NCBI RefSeq assembly: GCF_014648815.1 | Contig: NZ_BMRV01000005.1 | Span: forward strand, 384,758 to 448,757 | Reading direction: 5' to 3' | Length of the DNA: 64,000 bases | Source of the DNA: Streptomyces flaveolus | GTDB lineage: Bacteria > Actinomycetota > Actinomycetes > Streptomycetales > Streptomycetaceae | Shown here: positions 1 to 9,248 of the stretch, piece by piece | Layout of the letters: each line of letters opens with the position of its first letter | How positions within the stretch are numbered: the first letter of the stretch is position 1 | Translations under genes and position numbers: made by a program | The notes under the pieces: generated by a model | What the model was told of the DNA's origin: nothing | The model's database searches: none | What the model saw: only the letters and a program-made list of their open reading frames with translations

Positions 1-1
1 C

Positions 2-1039
2 GGCGCCGTGTCCGGGGTGTCGGTCGTCGTCGGCATGCTGCTGGCCTCGGCCGTGCAGATGGTGATCGGCGAGCTCGTGCCCAAGAACTGGGCGGTGTCC
101 AAGCCGCTGCACGTCGCGCGCTTCGTCGCCGGCCCGCAGCACGTCTTCGCGCGGCTGTTCCGCCCCGTGATCTCCGCGCTGAACACCGTCGCCAACCGGC
201 TCGTCCGCATGCTCGGCATCGAGCCGGCCGAGGAGCTGGCCTCCGCCCGCACCCCCGGCGAACTGGTCTCCCTCGCCCGGCACTCCGCCCGGGCCGGCGC
301 CCTGGAACAGGACACGGCGGAACTCTTCGTCCGCACCCTGTCCCTGGGCGAACTGACCGCACAGCACGTCATGACCCCCCGCGTGAAGGTCAGCGCCCTG
401 CAGTCCTCGGCGACCGCCGAGGACGTGGTCAACCTGACCCGCGCCACCGGTCTGTCCCGCTTCCCCGTCTACCGGGAGAAGATCGACGAGATCGTCGGCA
501 TGGTCCACCTCAAGGACGCTCTCGCCGTCCCCGTGCACGACCGGCTGCGCACCCCCGCCGGCCGTATCGCCCGCCCGGCCCTGCTCGTCCCCGAGACCCT
601 GCCGGTACGGCCGCTGCTCACCCGGCTGCGCAGCGAGCAGCCCATCGCGGTCGTCGTCGACGAGTACGGCGGCACCGCCGGCGTCGTCACCCTGGAGGAC
701 ATCGTCGAGGAGATCGTCGGCGAGGTCCGCGACGAGCACGACGGCGCGGACGTGCCCGAACTCGCCCCCGCCCCGCCCGAGGACGGCCGCCCCGCCTGGG
801 ACGTCGACGGCAGCTGCCGCGTCGACGCCCTGCGCCGCATCGGCCTGGAGACGCCCGAGGGCCCGTACGAGACGGTGGCCGGCCTGGTCGCCGACCTGCT
901 CGGCCGGATCCCGGCCGTCGGGGACCGCGCGGAACTGCCCGGCTGGCGGCTGTCGGTCCGGCAGGTCGGCCACTACCGCGCCGAGCGGATACGGCTGGTG
1001 CGGACGGCGCCGGCGTCGCTGCTGGAGGCCGCCCGATGA
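2..1039 (+). CDS. CNNM/HlyC-CorC family membrane protein with CBS pair (5' truncated by window edge)
   Basis: The reading frame is open at the left edge, so the true start lies upstream. The visible part starts inside the transmembrane DUF21 (CNNM) domain and contains the family motif GELVPKNWA. A CBS pair follows (FPVYREKIDEIVGMVHLKD and VVVDEYGGTAGVVTLEDIVEEIVGE), then a C-terminal CorC_HlyC domain to the end. Proteins of this family are membrane-bound and linked to magnesium/cobalt export or homeostasis; older 'hemolysin' labels are misleading. Its last codons overlap the start of the next gene (ATGA), so the two related proteins are translationally coupled and may form a heteromer. The family call is secure; the transported ion is inference. 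Confidence 0.9.
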   Translation, partial: GAVSGVSVVVGMLLASAVQMVIGELVPKNWAVSKPLHVARFVAGPQHVFARLFRPVISALNTVANRLVRMLGIEPAEELASARTPGELVSLARHSARAGALEQDTAELFVRTLSLGELTAQHVMTPRVKVSALQSSATAEDVVNLTRATGLSRFPVYREKIDEIVGMVHLKDALAVPVHDRLRTPAGRIARPALLVPETLPVRPLLTRLRSEQPIAVVVDEYGGTAGVVTLEDIVEEIVGEVRDEHDGADVPELAPAPPEDGRPAWDVDGSCRVDALRRIGLETPEGPYETVAGLVADLLGRIPAVGDRAELPGWRLSVRQVGHYRAERIRLVRTAPASLLEAAR

Positions 1040-2112
1040 GCGTCCTGCAACTCCTGTTCGCCGCGCTGCTCGTGCTCGCCAACGGCTTCTTCGTCGGCGC
1101 CGAGTTCGCGCTCGTCTCCGTGCGCCGCAGCCAGATCGAGCCCCTCGGCACCGCCCGGGCCCGGCAGGTGCTGTACGGGCTGGAGCGGCTGCCGCAGATG
1201 ATGGCCGCCGCCCAGTTCGGCATCACCGTCTGCTCGCTGACGCTCGGCGCGGTCGCCGAGCCCACGGTCGCCCACCTGCTGGAGCCGGTCTTCGAGTGGA
1301 TCCACCTGCCGCACGGCATGATCCACCCGCTCGGCTACGTCATCGCGCTGGCCGCCGTCGTCTTCTGCCACCTCGTCATCGGCGAGATGGTCCCGAAGAA
1401 CCTCGCGATGGCCGCCCCAGAGAAGGCCGCGCTGTGGCTGAGCCCCGGCCTGGTCGCCTTCGCCCGCCTCTGCAAGCCGATCACCTTCGCGCTCGGCGCC
1501 TGCGCCCAGGGCATCCTGCGGCTGTTCCGCGTCGAGCCGAAGGACGAGGTCGAGGCCGTCTTCACCAGCGAGCAGCTCAACCGGCTGGTCGAGGACGCCG
1601 GTCAGGCCGGCCTGCTCGACCCGGAGGAGCAGGAGCGCCTGGAGGACGCCCTGGAACTGGGCTCCCGTCCCGTGACCGACGTGCTCCTCGGGCGCGAGTC
1701 CCTGGTGACGGTCAGCCCGTCGGTCACGCCGGGCGAGATCGTCGCGCTCACCGCCCGCACCGGGTACTCCCGCTTCCCGGTCGCCGCGGACACGGGCGCC
1801 TTCATGGGATACCTGCACGTCAAGGACGTCCTCGACGTGGAGGACTCCGACCGAGCGGTGCCCCAGCAACTGTGGCGCCCGATGACGACCCTCCGCGCGG
1901 AACTCCCGCTCGACGACGCCCTCACCGTCATGCGCCGCGCCGCTACCCACCTGGCCCAGGTGGCCGACGCGTCCGGCAGGGTCCTGGGCCTGGTCGCACT
2001 GGAGGACGTACTGGAACTCCTGGTCGGCGAGGTCCGCGACCCGGCCCACCGGGAGGCACCGGTGGTGGCGGAACAACGGGCGAGCGGGGCCCCGGAGGAG
2101 GTACCGGCGTAG
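1036..2112 (+). CDS. CNNM/DUF21-CBS family membrane protein, 358 aa
   Basis: This is a complete second copy of the same family. Residues 1-160 hold the hydrophobic DUF21 region, with NGFFVGAEFALVSVRR near the start and the motif GEMVPKNLAM. A CBS pair follows at about 205-335, including TGYSRFPV and LGLVALEDVLELLVGEVRD. Unlike the upstream gene it stops just after the CBS pair and lacks the CorC_HlyC domain. The start codon lies inside the upstream stop (ATGA), so coupling with the upstream gene is evident. The pair arrangement, one member with and one without the CorC tail, is common in actinomycetes and suggests they work together. Substrate is unknown. Confidence 0.9.
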   Translation: MSVLQLLFAALLVLANGFFVGAEFALVSVRRSQIEPLGTARARQVLYGLERLPQMMAAAQFGITVCSLTLGAVAEPTVAHLLEPVFEWIHLPHGMIHPLGYVIALAAVVFCHLVIGEMVPKNLAMAAPEKAALWLSPGLVAFARLCKPITFALGACAQGILRLFRVEPKDEVEAVFTSEQLNRLVEDAGQAGLLDPEEQERLEDALELGSRPVTDVLLGRESLVTVSPSVTPGEIVALTARTGYSRFPVAADTGAFMGYLHVKDVLDVEDSDRAVPQQLWRPMTTLRAELPLDDALTVMRRAATHLAQVADASGRVLGLVALEDVLELLVGEVRDPAHREAPVVAEQRASGAPEEVPA

Positions 2113-2152
2113 CCGGCAGCCGCGGCCGCAGCCGTCGTAGCTGCGGGCAGTC

Positions 2153-2190
2153 GTGCCTCCCCCAGTGCCTGAACGGCCTGGGGGAGGCAC
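2153..2190 (+). terminator. Hairpin terminator after the CNNM pair
   Basis: Perfect 13-bp inverted repeat (GTGCCTCCCCCAG and its complement) with a 12-nt loop, 40 bases after the stop at 2112 and between two convergent genes. There is no U-tract, which is usual for Streptomyces terminators. It may serve both directions. Confidence 0.7.
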
Positions 2191-2313
2191 CCCCAGGGCG
2201 GCACGGGTGGGCGCAGCGGCATTTCTCAGCGGGGCGCGGGCATACCCACCCGGCGCCGCCCCGCCCGAGGGCACCTGACAACGCCCCGAGCGGGCACGCC
2301 CACGATCCTGCGG

Positions 2314-4179
2314 CTACACCCCCGGAGGGTCCTGCGGACCCCGCCCCGACAGCACCTCCCCGTACGCCTGCATCAGATCCGGCAACCGCAACGTCGCCAG
2401 ATCGTCCCGCGTCAACACCCCGCTGTACCCGGACAACCGCAGATCCCGGTACGCACAGCTCTTCTCGTACAGCGTCCGCAGGAACCGCCCGTTCCCCAGC
2501 TCGTCGATCCACCCCTGATCGACCACGTGCCCGGCGATCGCCCGCAGCTCGTCGAGCGCCTCCTCGTCCCACCCGTCCCCGTTCTCGGCGGCGAGCACCT
2601 CCCCGATGGAGGTCAGCTCCAGCGGCCGGTACGACGGGAAGTCCACGCGGGTGGTGAACCGGGACGACAGCCCGGGGTTGGCGGCCAGCAGCCGGTCCAT
2701 GCCCTCCGGGTAACCGGCGAGGATCACCACCAGGTGATCGCGGTTGTCCTCGGCCCGCTTCAGCAGCACCTGCAACGCCTCGTCCCCGTACGCGTCACCC
2801 TTGCCGTACCCCGAGTTGGACAACGAGTACGCCTCGTCGACGAACAGCACACCACCGAGCGCGGAGTCGATCAGCTCGTTGGCCTTCACGGCCGTCTGGC
2901 CCAGGTACTCGCCGACCAGGTCGGCCCGCTGCGCCTCGACGAGGTGGTCGCCGCCCAGCAGGCCGAGGGCGTAGAAGACGCGGCCCAGGATGCGGGCCAC
3001 GGTGGTCTTGCCGGTGCCCGAGGGGCCGGAGAAGACGAAGTGGCGTTTGGGCGGCTGGACCGGCAGGCCCTGCCCGGCCCGCAGCCGCGCCATGTTCAGC
3101 TGCGCGGACAGGGCCTTCACCTGACGTTTCACCGGTTCGAGACCCACCATGCGCTCCAGCTCGGCGAGCGCTTCCTCCAGTAACGCGGGGTCCGTGGGCC
3201 CGGCGGGCAGGGACGGGTCCGGTACGCCGTCCCGCCTGCGCACCGGTGGACCGGTCAGCGAGGGGAGCGCGCCGGACGGCGGCGGCTCGGGGTCGGAGAG
3301 CTTCAGGTCGCGCTCCTCGGTGCCGAAGAGCGGATCGAGCCCGTCGGCCCCGTCCATGCCGTCCGGTCCGGCACCGGCCGGGGCGAGTCCCGCGAGGTCG
3401 GCGGGGTCGTCGTAGCCGTCGCTCTCGGCGATGGCCGCGAGCCGTGCCGAGGTGTCCATGAAGGCCGGGTCGACGCGGTGCACGGCACGGTACAGGGGCA
3501 GTGCCGCGGCGCTGCGGCCCGTGCCCTCGTGGGCCCGCGCCAGCCAGTAGCGCAGTTCCTTGCGCTGCGGCTGCTCGCTGCGGCACCGCATGAGCGCGGC
3601 CGACAGCAGCGGTTCGGCCTGTCCGTACATCTCCAGCCGTACCCGGGCCATTCCGCTGAACAGGCCCGCCTCGATGCCCAGCAGGGGGTCGCCGAGCAGG
3701 GGATCGGTGTGCCGGACGAGTTGTTCCCAGTCCTTGACGAGGTAGGCGCGGCAGGCGTGCAGGAAGCGGACCTGGGCGTCGGTGTCCACCGGGGGCAGTC
3801 CGGCGAGCGCCCGGTCCAGCTCCGGGACGTGGCGGCCGTCCAGCCAGTGCGAGGCGTGCGCCAGCAGCAGGTCGCGCGGGCTCTCCAGCACGGGCTGGAC
3901 CCACCAGCCCAGCCAGTACCAGGAGTTGAGCGTACGGCGGTGCCGGTTGCGCTGTTCGCCGAAGCGGTCCCTGTGCCGGAACATCCGGAGCAGCGCGTTG
4001 GTGGTGTCGACGCGCAGCGCGTGCAGCCCGAGCCAGCCGTCGGCCATCGAGGGATCGATGCGCACCGCGGTCCGGAACTCCTCCTCGGCCTGCGGATAGG
4101 CCCCCATGGTGTAGGCGTCCACGCCGCGCAGCCAGGCGAGGTCGGCCGGGGCCTGCGGGCCCTGCGTGCCGAAGTCCAT
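2314..4179 (-). CDS. TPR-containing AAA+ ATPase, CbbX/SpoVK/EccA-like, 621 aa
   Basis: The N-terminal half is helical and TPR-like (LRGVDAYTMGAYPQAEEEFR and later repeats). A low-complexity linker with Pro/Asp/Gly runs around residues 290-330. The C-terminal half is an AAA+ module: Walker A GPSGTGKTT near residue 383, Walker B GVLFVDEAYSL, and a sensor/arginine region in NPGLSSRF. TPR plus CbbX-type AAA+ is the plan of EccA of type VII secretion and of SpoVK, but no other ESX gene lies in the window, so a T7SS role is not supported. I chose the ATG at 4179 because homology-like sequence begins there and GGGGGA lies just upstream; the frame stays open to 4485. It is probably a remodelling ATPase with an unknown client. 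Confidence 0.85.
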   Translation of the reverse strand: MDFGTQGPQAPADLAWLRGVDAYTMGAYPQAEEEFRTAVRIDPSMADGWLGLHALRVDTTNALLRMFRHRDRFGEQRNRHRRTLNSWYWLGWWVQPVLESPRDLLLAHASHWLDGRHVPELDRALAGLPPVDTDAQVRFLHACRAYLVKDWEQLVRHTDPLLGDPLLGIEAGLFSGMARVRLEMYGQAEPLLSAALMRCRSEQPQRKELRYWLARAHEGTGRSAAALPLYRAVHRVDPAFMDTSARLAAIAESDGYDDPADLAGLAPAGAGPDGMDGADGLDPLFGTEERDLKLSDPEPPPSGALPSLTGPPVRRRDGVPDPSLPAGPTDPALLEEALAELERMVGLEPVKRQVKALSAQLNMARLRAGQGLPVQPPKRHFVFSGPSGTGKTTVARILGRVFYALGLLGGDHLVEAQRADLVGEYLGQTAVKANELIDSALGGVLFVDEAYSLSNSGYGKGDAYGDEALQVLLKRAEDNRDHLVVILAGYPEGMDRLLAANPGLSSRFTTRVDFPSYRPLELTSIGEVLAAENGDGWDEEALDELRAIAGHVVDQGWIDELGNGRFLRTLYEKSCAYRDLRLSGYSGVLTRDDLATLRLPDLMQAYGEVLSGRGPQDPPGV

Positions 4180-4458
4180 CACGTCCCCCACGAACCGTGC
4201 CCCCGTCGGTATGCCACCGGACCGTCGCCCGCCGGCCCTCCACTCCAACCGCTGTACGGGCGACCGGAGTTGCAAGGTGCGCGCAGCGGCCGTCCGTAGG
4301 TCGCACACCGAGGGCATCGTACCCGCGGCGGTCTTCCCTCCGAAGGGTGCCGGGACAGGCCGTTTCCCGAGGTGGGAGCGGACGGGGCGCACGCCGCGCG
4401 GTGACCGAGGGTGATCGGGGAGCGCCACGGAGCAGCCGAAATCAGAGTTCTGGGCAGA

Positions 4459-4526
4459 ACGAAGCCCCCGGTCACGGGGGAACAACCGGGGGCTTCGTGT
4501 CTGCGGGCGGTCCCGGAAGACCGCAC
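4459..4526 (-). ncRNA. Candidate ~68-nt small RNA or attenuated leader with two hairpins
   Basis: On the minus strand a promoter-like pair (see 4533-4562) predicts a start near 4526. The next 68 bases hold two hairpins: a 6-bp stem at 4524-4507 (GCGGTC/GACCGC) and a 13-bp stem at 4498-4459 (ACGAAGCCCCCGG and its complement, 14-nt loop). The strong second hairpin looks like a terminator. It sits between the kinase-like gene ending at 4634 and the AAA+ gene starting at 4179. It could be a stand-alone sRNA, a leader attenuator for the AAA+ gene, or simply the upstream gene's terminator. Confidence 0.35.
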
Positions 4527-4532
4527 ATCCAG

Positions 4533-4562
4533 AACGTAAGACCTGTACGGCCCCCGGGTCAA
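4533..4562 (-). promoter_or_regulatory. Candidate housekeeping promoter reading toward the AAA+ gene
   Basis: On the minus strand, -35 TTGACC (4562-4557) and -10 TACGTT (4538-4533) are separated by 18 bases, a good match to the HrdB-type consensus TTGACN/TANNNT. It drives the candidate small RNA and possibly the AAA+ gene 350 bases further on. Confidence 0.4.
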
Positions 4563-4633
4563 GCAGAGTTGAGGCACTCCGGCGAGCCGCCCGAGAGCGG
4601 CCTTCACAACTTCAACACATTGCGGAGGAGCTG

Positions 4634-5287
4634 TCACTCAGTGTGACAAAGAGTGCCGGGATTCCCGGGCCCGGCAGGCCCCGGACGCACCTCGTACCCC
4701 TCATCCCTCTGGCGTACCAGAAGGCGCGCGAAGGGGCGCGAGGGGTCATCGGCGAAGTGCCGGCGCTCCGCCGGGATCCACCCGTCCCAGAACGTCCGCT
4801 GTTCCGCACCGTCGCGCGCCCGTCCGCGGCTCCACGCTTCCTCGGGCGGCAGGTCCATCCACAGCAGCAGGGCCAGGTGCGGGCGCAGGTCCCGCCGGCC
4901 GGCGCCGACACCCTCGACCAGGACGACCGGCGCGGGCGGCAGGGCGCGGGGAGCGGTGAAGCGCCGGGTCCGCCAGTCGTAGGGCGCGTAGTGCGCCGTG
5001 TCGCCGCGCCGCAGGGGCTCGACCACCTGACGCAGCAGCCGCCCGGTCCAGCCGAACAGCTCGTCGTGGCTGGCGATGTCGTCCAGGTGCAGCACCGGCG
5101 CGCCGCCCAGCGAGTCGGCCAGTCGCCCGGCGAACGTGGACTTCCCCGACCCGGCGTGCCCGTCCACGCCGACGAGGCGCACGGGCCCGCAGGAGGGGGG
5201 CAGCCGGCGGATGCGGTCGGCGAGGTCGTGAATGGCGGTGTCCTGGGCGAAGGGGGGAGGGGGAGCGGGCGGGCGTTCGCCCAGCAC
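4634..5287 (-). CDS. P-loop kinase of the uridine kinase/AAA_18 type, 217 aa
   Basis: A P-loop, GVDGHAGSGKST, lies near residues 37-48. It is followed by the LHLDDI motif typical of uridine/phosphoribulokinase-like nucleoside kinases, then a lid-like segment with DWRTRRF and VLVEGVGAGR. Length fits the family (about 200-220 aa). The GTG at 5287 gives a short Pro-rich N-terminus before the core; the frame stays open far upstream with no earlier plausible start. Streptomyces genomes usually annotate such genes as 'uridine kinase' or 'ATP-binding protein' without a proven substrate. The ATP-dependent phosphotransfer call is good; the substrate is unknown. The minus-strand AAA+ gene follows after a 450-base gap. 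Confidence 0.75.
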   Translation of the reverse strand: MLGERPPAPPPPFAQDTAIHDLADRIRRLPPSCGPVRLVGVDGHAGSGKSTFAGRLADSLGGAPVLHLDDIASHDELFGWTGRLLRQVVEPLRRGDTAHYAPYDWRTRRFTAPRALPPAPVVLVEGVGAGRRDLRPHLALLLWMDLPPEEAWSRGRARDGAEQRTFWDGWIPAERRHFADDPSRPFARLLVRQRDEGYEVRPGPAGPGNPGTLCHTE

Positions 5288-5467
5288 TCTAGCCGCGCCT
5301 GCGGGCCCTCCCCTCCCCCCGCCCCACCTCCGTGTCACTGGTCGACACCAATGTTCATGGCGTGGCGTGCGCAGAAGTGCTGGCAGGAGTGGCAGCCTGC
5401 GGCCATAGTTGGCGCACATCCGTGCAACGGAACCGCCCCGACTCGCACACCTGGGGGTCTTTCGCCC

Positions 5468-6838
5468 ATGAGCAGAGCCGAACAGCCGTCCCGCAGAACG
5501 GTGCTGACCGCCGCCGTCGCCGCCGCGGTGGCCGGCGGCGCGGTCCCGGCCACCGCCGAGGCCGCGCCGTACGCCGGCACCGCGACCGCGGACCCCGACC
5601 GCACCTCCCGTCCGGTCGACTACCGGGCCTGGACCACGTTCTACGACTGGCGGGGCGGGACCGCGCAGGGCGCCCGGCCCGTCGCCGGCGCCCGGCCCGG
5701 TGTGGTCATCGCCGCCGCGGCCGGCACCGTCGACTACACCGACCCGCACACCGGCAGGACCGCCACGTGGGAGTACGCCACCTGGACGTCGCCCGTCCAC
5801 CGGCTCGGCGTGCCCTCGACGGAGGTCATCGCCTCCTGGAACGCCCACACCCCGGACGGCACCTGGCTCCAGGTCGAGCTCGGGGGCACGTACTCGGACG
5901 GCACGGACACGCCCTGGTACGTGATGGGCCGCTGGGCCGCCGGCGACCAGGACATCCGGCGGACCTCGGTCGACGACCAGAGCGACGGCAGAAGCAGCAT
6001 CTGGACCGACACCTTCTCGATCGACGACGCCTCCACCGGTCTGCGCCTGGTCTCCTACCGGCTCAGGCTCACCCTCTACCGCCGCCCCGGCTCGCGGGTC
6101 ACCCCCACCGTCTGGCGGCTCGGCGCCATGGGCTCCGACATCCCCGACCGCTTCACCGTCCCCGCCTCCGCTCCCGGCCTCGCCGGGGAACTGCGCGTCC
6201 CGCGCTACTCCCAGGAGATCCACAAGGGCCAGTACCCGGAGTACGACAACGGCGGAGAGGCCTGGTGCAGCCCCACCTCCTCGCAGATGATCATCGAGTA
6301 CTGGGGCGGCCGGCTCACCGCGGAGCAGCTCGCCTGGGTCGATCCCGCGTACGCCGACCCGCAGGTCTGCCACGCGGCCCGGTACACGTACGACTTCCAG
6401 TACGCCGGCTGCGGCAACTGGCCCTTCAACGCCGCCTACGCGGCCACCTTCAAGGGCCTCCAGGGTGTGGTCACCCGCCTCGGCTCCCTGACCGACCTGG
6501 AGACGCTGATCGCGGCCGGTATCCCGGCCATAACGTCCCAGTCCTTCCTGGAGAAGGAGCTGACCGGGGCCGGGTACGGCACTTCGGGTCACCTGATGAC
6601 CGTGATCGGCTTCACCGCCGACGGCGACGTGATCGCCAACGACCCCGCCTCGGACGACAACGAGGCCGTGCGCCGCGTCTACAAGCGGCGCGAGTGGGAA
6701 AACATCTGGCTCAGGACCAAGCGGTACAACGCCAGCGGCAAGGTCGTGGGGGGCACCGGCGGCGTCTGCTACCTGTACTTCCCCGCCCACCCGAGCCCTC
6801 GCCAGCGCAAGGCGCTCGCGGCGGTGGGCGTGCGCTGA
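5468..6838 (+). CDS. Tat-exported C39-like cysteine peptidase family protein, 456 aa
   Basis: The ATG at 5468 starts a Tat signal: SRRTVLTAAVAAAVAGG followed by an Ala-rich cleavage region (ATAEAAPYA). Residues about 60-230 form a beta-rich N-terminal domain. From about 250 there is a papain-fold C39_2 domain with the likely catalytic Cys in GGEAWCSPTSSQM (near residue 266), His in GTSGHLMTVIGF (near 374) and an acid/amide pair in VIANDPASDDNE. It is therefore a secreted, folded-before-export hydrolase or transglutaminase-like protein; the target is unknown. The frame is open upstream to 4643, but the Tat signal fixes the start. A strong hairpin follows the stop. Confidence 0.85.
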   Translation: MSRAEQPSRRTVLTAAVAAAVAGGAVPATAEAAPYAGTATADPDRTSRPVDYRAWTTFYDWRGGTAQGARPVAGARPGVVIAAAAGTVDYTDPHTGRTATWEYATWTSPVHRLGVPSTEVIASWNAHTPDGTWLQVELGGTYSDGTDTPWYVMGRWAAGDQDIRRTSVDDQSDGRSSIWTDTFSIDDASTGLRLVSYRLRLTLYRRPGSRVTPTVWRLGAMGSDIPDRFTVPASAPGLAGELRVPRYSQEIHKGQYPEYDNGGEAWCSPTSSQMIIEYWGGRLTAEQLAWVDPAYADPQVCHAARYTYDFQYAGCGNWPFNAAYAATFKGLQGVVTRLGSLTDLETLIAAGIPAITSQSFLEKELTGAGYGTSGHLMTVIGFTADGDVIANDPASDDNEAVRRVYKRREWENIWLRTKRYNASGKVVGGTGGVCYLYFPAHPSPRQRKALAAVGVR

Positions 6839-6855
6839 CACCCGCACCGCCACGA

Positions 6856-6887
6856 CGGCCCCCGGCACGAACGACCGCCGGGGGCCG
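6856..6887 (+). terminator. Hairpin terminator after the C39-like gene
   Basis: Perfect 11-bp stem (CGGCCCCCGGC and its complement) with a 10-base loop, beginning 17 bases after the stop codon at 6838. Confidence 0.7.
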
Positions 6888-6989
6888 ACTTCCTGTGACC
6901 AAGGTCTCCGCCGCAAAAGCCGCTGCCGGTGGCAAGGTGGACAGGGTCAGTGGGGGAGTCCTGCAACCGTCCGAGATCAGCGAGATGTC

Positions 6990-7130
6990 ATGAGCGCACA
7001 CACCGCCACCGCCGCCCGTGTCCGAACCGGCGGCCCCAAGGACGACGGCCCCAAGGTCTTCGAGCACGTCATGGGCTGGACCCTCGTCGTGGTGATCGCG
7101 ATGCTCGTGGTCCAGTTGGGCCTGCTCTGA
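6990..7130 (+). CDS. Small single-span membrane protein, 46 aa (SCO1431-like family)
   Basis: An ATG-started frame of 47 codons encodes a polar N-terminus (MSAHTATAARVRTGGPKDDG) and one hydrophobic helix (WTLVVVIAMLVVQLGLL) ending at the stop. The GGPKDDGPK...HVMGWTLVVV pattern matches, from memory, the short 'SCO1431 family membrane protein' of Streptomyces, which lies next to the chitinase and acyl-CoA dehydrogenase genes as here. Function is unknown. The gene ends 10 bases before the degraded TetR frame, so they may once have been co-transcribed. Confidence 0.7.
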   Translation: MSAHTATAARVRTGGPKDDGPKVFEHVMGWTLVVVIAMLVVQLGLL

Positions 7131-7140
7131 CACGACCCGC

Positions 7141-7640
7141 GTGGGACCCGTCCCCCAACTCATCGCCATCGGACGCAGGTTGTTCGCCGACACCTCGTAC
7201 GACGCGCTGTCGATGGACGACATCGCCCGCCAGGCGAATGATGAACCGCGTCCACCGCACCAGCGATGGCTATCTGCGCTACGCCGAGCACAACCAGGCC
7301 GCGTACCGCGCGATCGTCGGCGGCGGCGTGCTTCGACGCCGAGGTCACGCCATCCGCGACGGGGTGCGCGGGGCGATCGTCGAGGCCATCGCCGAGGGCG
7401 CGTACGGCCGTTGCGACATCGGCCCGCCGGCCCGCATGGGCCTGCTCTCCTGGGTGTGCGGCCTGAGCTGGATCGAGCGTCCCGGACTGCCCCGCAAGGC
7501 CATGCGCGACCTCTTGGTGAAGGCGCTCGGCGGCGCCCTGCGCGCCGTCGAGGAGCTGGACCCGGCCCCGCCCGACGGGACGCCTGACGCGGGGGCGGAG
7601 GCCCGAGCCGGCCCCCGCCCCCGCGCCCCCCGTCGGCCGG

Positions 7641-7657
<17 letters not shown>
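7141..7657 (+). pseudogene. Degraded TetR-family regulator (deletion and frameshifts)
   Basis: From the GTG at 7141 the protein reads like a normal TetR N-terminus (VPQLIAIGRRLFADTSYDALSMDDIARQA) and then breaks where helix 3 of the HTH (the GVAKGLIYYYF-type segment) should be. A regulator-like sequence resumes in a different frame (HRTSDGYLRYAEHNQAAYRAIVGGGV). It shifts again for the five residues FDAEV, then returns to the second frame (HAIRDGVRGAIVEAIAEGAYGR ... RKAMRDLLVKALGG) and runs to a stop at 7657, inside the 3' end of the convergent chitinase gene. A further short gap is likely at LLSWVCGLSWIERP. The DNA-recognition helix is missing, so no functional repressor is expected unless the assembly is wrong here. 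Confidence 0.7.
7589..7624. terminator. Hairpin between the TetR remnant and the convergent chitinase gene
   Basis: 10-bp stem GCGGGGGCGG / CCGCCCCCGC with a 16-base loop, placed just beyond the chitinase stop (7641, minus strand). It probably terminates chitinase transcription. Confidence 0.55.
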
Positions 7658-8891
<1,234 letters not shown>

Positions 8892-8972
8892 CGGGTGTCT
8901 CCTCGTGGGGGAAGAGGGAACGCTCGCCGATTGGCATGAACGCGGTAAGTGCGTCCGGTCCGTCACCGTAGG

Positions 8973-9006
8973 AGGACTAGACCAGTACGGTCAATGGTTC
9001 GGACCA
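8973..9006 (-). promoter_or_regulatory. Two DasR-like (dre) operator elements upstream of the chitinase
   Basis: Read on the minus strand, ACTGGTCTAGTCCT (8986-8973) differs from the DasR consensus core TGGTCTAGACCA mainly at one central position. A second copy, TGGTCCGAACCA (9006-8995), keeps both TGGT/ACCA arms. They form the paired 12-bp repeat typical of Streptomyces chitinase promoters, about 85-115 bases before the start codon. Family knowledge: GlcNAc-6-P relieves DasR repression. Confidence 0.6.
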
Positions 9007-9248
9007 AACGGCCGGGCGTGCGGAGGTGTTCGGGGTCCGTCGACCTGGTCGGAGATTTCTTGAAGTAAGCGGTCGTTAACTGGTGACTCCATACGTCCGA
9101 TCGGGCATACTCACAGCGCACAGCCGCTGGTCAGCCGCTTCCGCGACCCGGGAGTGCGAGCATCGGCCAGGCCCGAACGACCAGGCGGAGCCGCCTCCAC
9201 CCAAGGCGCACGTCCGCCGATGTGCCCGACAGGGAGGAGAGCGTCGCC

